The position numbers were made by a program, and so were the translations under genes. The notes beneath the pieces were generated by a model. It had not been told where the DNA came from. It ran no database searches and saw only the letters and a list, made by a program, of their open reading frames with translations. This document shows, piece after piece, positions 57,494 to 64,000 of a DNA stretch of 64,000 bases. Position 1 is the first letter of the stretch. Every line of letters begins with the position of its first letter. Source of the stretch: Narthecium ossifragum (taxonomy: Eukaryota; Streptophyta; Magnoliopsida; Dioscoreales; Nartheciaceae); assembly GCA_963920575.1 (NCBI GenBank), contig OY986970.1:16265588-16329587 (forward strand), read 5' to 3'.

Positions 57494-60004
57494 TGTGAGG
57501 GCCCGTCCCTCGGACCTGGCTCGACCACGTGGGTCGAGAGCCGGTTTCCTATTGGTTTGGTTCCGCGTCGGGCACGATCGGGCGATCGTGTGGCGGTTTG
57601 GACCCCAGGGGCATTTTGGTAAATATGCCCCCTGGTGGTCGGTTTCACACCCGCGTTGCACCCACGGTCTTGGTTTGATGTATGTGATTGTTTAGAATGG
57701 ATAGGTGGGTCCGGGATTGGAAGATCCCAGCTCGGGCTCGTGAGCGAGTCGAACGGGCTTTGGACCCGTTAGAGGATCCGGCCCATTAGAGGGCCTGGTG
57801 AGTGGAGGGTGGTTGGAGCAGTTGGCTCCAACCCCCTACCCGCTCCCCTCTCTTTTCTCCTCTCTTCTCTCCTTCCCTTCTTCTCTTCCTTGGCTGGTTC
57901 TTCCTTCTCTTCTCCACCGACGGCTCCTCTTCCTCTCCCTTCTCCCCTTCTCCTCCGGCTGGGCTAGAGCTTGGAGGACTGAGCTTGAGTAGCGGATCTT
58001 TGCGGCGAGGCTGGCTGGACGCGTGGAGAAGCTGGGATTGCGTTTAAGGTAGGTGTTTCTACCTCGATCCTTGGATCAGGTTCTACTAGGCTAGGATGTT
58101 TATGGTTGTGCTGTGAATGCCATGATAGAATGCTTGTAGTTCCTGGTGTGCAATGTAGGTCATTCCTTGTATTCTTGCTTTGCAAATTCTGGTATCGTAA
58201 CGGTTCGTTTTCCGTATTGTCGAAGTTTTGTCGGTTTTGGTTTTCCGACCTAAAATGGGATTTAACCGTCCAAATATGAATTTCTTTGCATCATTAGATC
58301 CCTCACTTCAAAATACACTTGCTTGCAAAGTTTGATTGTATTCTAACATGTTTTGATCCTTCAAATCTTAGAAAATGGATTTCCGTAATAATACGTTTTG
58401 AGCTCGACGGTCGATCGGTGCATCGACCGTCAGGCTGGACGGTCGATCGATGTATCGACCGTCCAGCTTTAGTATGTTTGCTTTGGGCCTGACGGTCGAC
58501 CGTCGCATCGACCGTCGGGCTCTGTTGAGATTTTGGGTTCCCAGGGTCGATGGATCGATCGACCGTGGGACCTTAGCTTTTTCGCCATTTACCTGACGGT
58601 CGACCGTCGGATCGACCGTCGCATCGACCGTCAGGCTCTGGTTGGTTTTGGGCTGTTCAGGGTCGATGGTTGGATCGACCGTCGCCCTTGGTTTTCTTCG
58701 TGTGGGCCTCACGGTCGATCCACGGATCGACCGTGGCATCATCCGTGGCCTTTTGAACAGTGTTTTCTGGTTTTTCTTAAATGGCCTTCAATCTTGATTG
58801 AATCTTAAACATATAGGGAAGCTTGTAAGTGGGTTTCATTATGTTTTCAAAGGACTTTCATCGGGTTTGATGTTTGATCCGAGTTTCCTCCTTTTTTTGC
58901 AAACTTATGGTTATGCTTGCATTTAATTCAAGTTTTGATGGAAAATACATGTTTGGTAGAAATTAAATGCTTAGTTGTTTGCTTAACCATTAGCTAGCTA
59001 TGAGTGCTAGCTAATGAGGAACTGTGTAACCTTAGCCTCTTGCCGGCGAGTGCCGAGGGCTATTGTATATCTGTGGAACTTATAACTGCTGATGTGACAT
59101 ATAGAGACATCTAGGGTAGATGTTTGCTTAAGCTCATGCATTGTATGCATTAGAAGCATTTGAGGTTAGGCGGGCGATGTTTTAGGTCGCCGATCCGAGG
59201 CTCTCGGGTAGCTCGGATCTAGCCTTAGGACCGTGGATGGGTAGTCAGGATTAGGGTGTGATTGTTGATCTGAATCTTTGGTGATTGAGGATTGCGATAG
59301 TCGGCTCGAATCTTTGTTTGAGGTTTAGAGGTCGTGTTGTCTTCCAAGCCCAAGTGCTAAGGATGCAACCGAGGAGCTCCCGACGTGGTCCCCAGGCAGT
59401 GGTATCCCTGCTGGGTAAGGGTTAGAGCCTGCATGTTACTGTTTCCGTGGTCCTCCTGGTAACATGTTCAGGAGAGAGGTTTCATGACAGGAACCCTTGG
59501 GACATCGGTGGGTTATGGGACCCGTGGCATCCTTTAGACTTAGGCTAGGGGACAAGACTGTTGTGGTTTTCCTCCCTTCAGTGTGCCGTAGAGTAGAACC
59601 CTACTGGGCTTTTTGCTCATTCCTACCCGGGCTGCGTTTGCAGGTGCAGGCGGCAGTTCCTCCTCGGTGGAGCCATCAGGTTCGGCTTTTGGCGGCGCGA
59701 GTACATCCAGAGGCGCCTGAGGTTTTGTTGGAGGTTATGATCAGTTGTACTCTTTTTGGATTTATATATATTTATGACTGTTGTACCCCTTTTTGGAGAA
59801 CCTTTGGGATGTTGTATAAATCTGTATTTTGACACTCAGACATTGTAAGACTTGATGTTATATTATGATCAAATCTGCTTAGCCTCTGGATTACTTTTGA
59901 TTAAATTGTTTATCCTTTCCGCTTGTACTGCGCCGGTTGATGATGAATAGTGTTAGGACCCTCACGCCCCGTCCTGGATGGGTTTTCTGGGTCGGGGTGT
60001 GACA
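57494..60004 (+). mobile_element. Innermost Tekay/Del-type solo LTR (TSD ACCGC)
   Basis: A complete LTR of 2511 bases, TGTGAGGGCCCGTCCCTC to GGGTCGGGGTGTGACA. ACCGC is exact at 57489-57493 and 60005-60009. It is the youngest layer of the nest by position. The modules match 46347-48799: splice-donor-like AAGGTAGGTGTTTCTACC near 58048, hairpin array 58406-58745, and CTACCCGGGCTGCGTTTGCAGG near 59623. Confidence 0.95.
58406..58745. repeat. Hairpin array with CGGTCGA/TCGACCG core
   Basis: GACGGTCGAT (58406-58415) pairs with 58422-58431. GCTGGACGGTCGAT (58434-58447) pairs perfectly over 14 bases with 58454-58467, loop CGATGT, the longest stem in the set. Further units lie near 58492, 58541, 58593, 58661 and 58708, some with a third CGCATCGACCGTC arm. 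Confidence 0.9.
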
Positions 60005-60042
60005 ACCGCGGTTGGACCGGGTTGGAGGAACGGGTCCTCACA
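60005..60042 (-). mobile_element. 5' terminus of the LTR starting at 54641
   Basis: The last bases, ACCGCGGTTGG to CGGGTCCTCACA, complete the reversed LTR start after the nested plus LTR. The first five bases are the second copy of ACCGC. AACTA follows at 60043. Confidence 0.92.
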
Positions 60043-62187
60043 AACTAACATAAGGGTAAAAGCAGTAAACGATCACCACCTCTCAAAGTCCACCAGGCGC
60101 CACCGCACAGCCGACCAACTGCCCGGTAGGGGCCACAGAAGAAGAACTGACGCCTGCACCTGCAAAACGCAGCCCCGGGTAGGTGTGAGCACTAAGCTCA
60201 GTAGGGATCTACACTACGACACACAGAAGGAAGAGGGAAACGTAACAGTGTCGCCCTCAAGTAGGATCTGGGTGTATACAGAGGTCCCATAACCCCACCG
60301 CGTGTCCCTGGTGCCCAGGAGCAACACACAGTAAGCTCAACAAACACTGCTGACTCACATGCAGGAACCCGACACTGCAGGTGGGAAATGGCACCGCTGA
60401 GGGGGCCGTTTCCACGACTCAAGAGTCTACACAGTGGAACACCGGCTACACCTTAGCCTCCGACTCGAGACCGACACGACCTCTACAATCATCAAGCAAC
60501 AAGTGTACCAGTCATCTAAGTCTATCATCGAATCGACTGGACACCACAATTCAAACCGGGTCCAAACTACCCAACCCCGGTCCTAGGGCTAAGTCCGAGC
60601 TTCCAGCCTCGGGACGGCGATCCAAAGATCACCCACGCCCTAACCAATGGAACTAATGCACAATCAACAATGCATGCTATGACATACACAGATAAGACGC
60701 AGAGCATGCAACAGTATGTCAAGCATCATATAAGTCTACTGGATCGCTGCAGCGGTACTACCGACTGCTGCCAGCCGATCCGCAGCGGGTCCCGGCATTA
60801 CGACGGTACCGCGACCGTCAACCGCGGACTCCTGCAACGGGAAGCAACCCCGAAAACCGCTGATGAACAGTAAACAATATAATATTATATTCCGAAATAT
60901 AATATTATATTCAAACACCCAAAACCACTATTTAGGGGCTAATTGATCCCGTCGATCTGATGTCTAAACGATATTGGATTCAAGATCCAACTTAGGTACC
61001 AGTAGGTGTATATACCAGCATCAACATATCAAAAAATCATAATCATCCAACGGTTGGATTAACGGAAAAATACAAATCAAGATCGCTAATCAACTCGCTT
61101 ACCAATTTAATTGCTGCAACGCAGCCCTTCAGCAAACAATTCATAACAAATCGTACATAAACCGGACAAATACGAAATAAGATGGAATGGAAAGCTAACG
61201 AGTATATGTACAACTCTTATGTTTATCAAAAGCCAAGATCATGTACACGCCGGCCGGAAAACTCGCCGCAAGCCGGCTGTTCTTCAAGAACAGCAGAAAA
61301 CCGAAAATCCGAGATTAATTATGCATAAAACCTACTAAAATCTCAACTGATTAATATGAAACTTAAATCATATATTTTAATAGGCATATGGAATCCAACA
61401 AAGCAAGGATCAATAAGATCCAACGGCTAGATCTAGAGAAAAACCGGAAACAACATAAGTAGGTGTAACCCTACCTAGCTGCGCTTTCCTCGACTGATTC
61501 CCCGCAATTTGATCACCAACAAGCTTCCAAACCACTTCAGGGATCTTCCTCTCGTTGTCACGAATCCAACGAGCCTTAGAACGCCGAAAAAGATGGTCGG
61601 AGGAGGGAGAACGGAGAAAAAGATGGTCGGAGGAGGGAGAACGGAGGGAAAGAAGCTCGTCGGCGGTAAAGGGAGAGAAAAACAGAGCTTCGAGAGAGAA
61701 GAGAAGAGAAGAAGAAGGAAAGTGGGGAAGGAGAAAAGGAGGGAAAGGGGGAAGGGACAGCCGGGAAAGGGGGAAAAAGTGAGGGAAGGGGAGGAGAAGT
61801 CTTCCCTCTCTGACAGGGGAGAGCGACGGCCATCGGCGGCCGTCCTCGCGAAGCAGAAAACCAACCGACTTATGAATGATCGATCCTTCCTCAAGGGAGG
61901 ATCGATCCTTCATGACGATCTCACAAGACTTTCTGGCACCACAAGGATCGATCTTCTAGCTAGGAAGGATCGATCTTCTTTGTGCTGAAAGCTAAACTTG
62001 GGCAAGAACTCAAGCCCAAGTCCGGATCTTTCGATCCCGGATCGCACTAACCGTTCTAAACAAACACGAACACAGACAATGTCAGTGTGTGCATACGCGG
62101 GTGTGAAACAAACCAACAAGGCGCAATTTACCAAATTGCCCTTGCGGTCTACAACGAGCCACAGGGGTAGAGGGACAGGTCCTCACA
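60043..62187 (-). mobile_element. Nested Tekay/Del-type solo LTR, right part (TSD CGGGA)
   Basis: It continues 54385-54640 (AACTA duplicated at the join) and ends GAGGGACAGGTCCTCACA at 62187, followed by CGGGA. It holds the reversed modules CACCAGGCGCCACCG, CGCAGCCCCGGGTAGG, an AT-rich palindrome near 60880-60912, and GATCGATC hairpins at 61878-61978. Its sequence is close to the plus LTR at 12062-14110. ORFs in the pyrimidine zone (61410-61990) are not genes. Confidence 0.92.
61878..61978. repeat. GATCGATC hairpins in a minus Tekay-type LTR
   Basis: GATCGATCCTTCC near 61878-61890 pairs with GGGAGGATCGATC near 61895-61907, 13 pairs including one G-T, loop TCAA. A second near-perfect pair around GATCGATCTTCT and AGGAAGGATCGATC lies near 61947-61978. 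They lie roughly 200-310 bases from the LTR start, like those of 52551-53110. Confidence 0.8.
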
Positions 62188-64000
62188 CGGGATCACCCTT
62201 ACCCAAGAACAAAAGATAGGAAACAAAGACTGCGGGCTCCAGTCCAGGTACCACCCTGCCCAGTCATACCATCTCTCGCGGGGACAAACATGTCAGGGAA
62301 CGCATCGACATCCATCCTTACCACTTGGCCTTGGAGAAACAACACGACGTCTAAACCTCAACAACAATATTCCAGTCCGACTACTTAATAGTCCTCGAAT
62401 AATATCAAACATAATCATTGATGACAATCAAGTCCTAATCCTCGACTATCCGAAACCCCGGTCCTAGGGCTAGATCCAGGCTACCCGAGAACCCCGGATC
62501 GACGATCGAAACCATCACCTACCACCTAGCCTGATGCCTCTAATGCAAGCAAATGCATGCAATGCTCACGCGCACATTTAATAGATCAAGACATGCAACA
62601 GTATGTCATACATAATACAAGGCTAGGCATAGCCTACGGCTCGCCAAGGGGTAAACATGCATAAAGCAGATAAAGGTCTAAACTATAATAATCCAATACT
62701 ATAACGGCGCCCACGGGCCGTAAACAAGCAACAACACATTCAATCGAAATTTCGGCATTACGACGGCGTCCACAGCCGTCAACCGTAATTTCTACAACGG
62801 GGGCACAACCCTGGCCACGTAATCATCAATCAACAACAAATATAATAATCAACAACTAGGGCACAACCTCTGCCCATTTGATTATCTAAACATCCCAAGG
62901 GGCATGAATCCCTTGGTTCAACCTCAAGCCTCGCATAGGGCTGGGCCACATATAGGGCCTACATATATATAATACATATATGTATAAGCAAAACATGTTT
63001 TGCAAATTAATTGCTAAGTACATCGCAAGATTAGCAACTAACTAAACATGGTGAAATTCAAGTATTTACTTAATTAAGCATGTAAACCTTAGATGTTGCT
63101 AGGAATACTAATCGCATGAATCCCGAAGAATCAAACACGATAAAGCATCGAAAATCCACTAACAAGCTAATTCTCGGATTGCTGCAGTAAACCACCGTTA
63201 GAGGCGACAAAAACATTACAATTCAACATCTAAACAACTTCAGATTTCAAATTAAACATTCTAGGAACATGCTGACCAAGAATCAGGTCTAATTGAAGTC
63301 TAATTTCCTCAGATTTTACTAATCAAGTTCTTAATTTCTGTTTCACAGGAGTTTAGGAAACAATTCACCAAAAATAATATATAAATCCAAAAATTATGAA
63401 ATCAATTGGATCGGAGAGTAGATCCACGGATCTACAACTCTCATGCTGATGATCAGACGGGATCATGCATGTACGAGCCAAGATCTGAGCTTGAACGGCT
63501 CAGCTCACAAGAAAACAGGGTTTCGACAACAAATCCGGGAAAAGCTTACATAAATCCAGATAAAAATCGAGATAAAATCCTCTCAAACTCTAATCAGCTA
63601 ACAATCAAGCCTACAAGCATCAATTAACACAAACAAAACTACAGATTCAACAAACAAACCCTAGATCTAGCTTAATCCAAAGATTAAGATAGAAACCCTA
63701 CCTTAAACGCCAATCCAGTCTTCATTCCTCTGCTAATCCGCCGTTATCCGCCGTCGCCGTCTCCAGCACGCCGGAGAGCCGCTGGAGTCCTCCCATAACC
63801 GCCGTTGTCACCGGAGAAGGAAGAGAGGCCGCGGAAGAGAGAAAGGGGCGGAAGGAGGAGGGAGAAGATGGCCTCGCCGCCGCCTCCAAGTCGTTGAGAA
63901 TGAACGGAGGTTGCCGCGGGAGAGCGAAGGAAAGGAGGAGAAGGGGTAGGGCACGGGGAATGCAGGGGAAGGGAGAGGGAAAAGAGAGGAAAAAGGGAAA
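62188..64000 (-). mobile_element. Outer Tekay/Del-type LTR, right part, cut by the window end
   Basis: It resumes with CGGGATCACCCTTACCCA and runs to the window end through the modules of a reversed LTR (GACATCCATCC near 62310, CCTAGGGCTAG near 62464, intron-like text 63100-63700, G/A-rich zone from 63770). Judging by sister copies, the 5' terminus is a few hundred bases beyond 64000. No gene lies here. Confidence 0.8.

Noticed and set aside
1..64000. tRNA or rRNA genes
   Set aside because: No tRNA cloverleaf or rRNA-like stretch was seen. The only tRNA-related sequences are the primer binding sites at 20059 and 24183 and the degraded ones near 42296 and 52332.

Overview
The window looks like nuclear heterochromatin of a flowering plant. 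Nearly every base that can be assigned belongs to a transposable element, and no intact host gene was found. The evidence is plant Ty3/gypsy families (Athila/Tat-type gag-pol and Tekay/Del-type chromovirus LTRs), plant tRNA primer sites, and captured exons of two plant genes (RER1 and an ALMT-type malate channel). The species cannot be told from the sequence. A 200-base N gap lies at 5435-5634.

Left part (1-16590). The 3' end and LTR of an Athila-like element is followed by a shredded chromovirus whose 3' end runs through a polypurine tract into a long LTR. That LTR hits the assembly gap. Right of the gap are 379 bases that recur, unchanged by eye, at 12586-12964. Then comes a Helitron-like element on the minus strand (6014 to about 11459) carrying the last two RER1 exons and one ALMT exon. 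Three Tekay-type LTR parts follow (11460-12061 minus, 12062-14110 plus, 14111-16590 minus), like the right halves of a nested set whose left halves are missing.

Middle (16591-34848). Low-complexity DNA and a TIR element lead into a pol-less LTR element with a tRNA-Met primer site and proline-rich frames (19331-22312). An Athila-type element (22313-about 34247) lies inside it. Its gag and protease-RT-RNaseH-integrase are readable but broken, and it is split between gag and protease by a second, minus-strand Athila fragment (about 25784-30204) whose integrase frame is intact.

Right part (34849-64000). A minus-strand Athila element is the oldest layer (34849-39524 and 53389-53697). It was invaded by Tekay-type LTRs, all now solo LTRs, several with exact 5-bp target duplications: 39525-53388 (TATAT), 54385-62187 (CGGGA), 54641-60042 (AACTA), 57494-60004 (ACCGC). 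Another runs from 53698 past the window end. The 39525-53388 LTR was itself split by a non-autonomous LTR element (40848-52522) with a gag-like, very acidic reading frame. That element carries two more solo LTRs, 43022-45552 (ATAGA) and 46347-48799 (GCATG).

The most unusual signal is inside the LTRs. Three plus-strand solo LTRs hold arrays of short perfect hairpins built on a CGGTCGA/TCGACCG core, and the outer stem bases change in step on both arms. Other LTR subfamilies, and the unrelated Athila LTRs, carry comparable GATCGATC-based palindromes.
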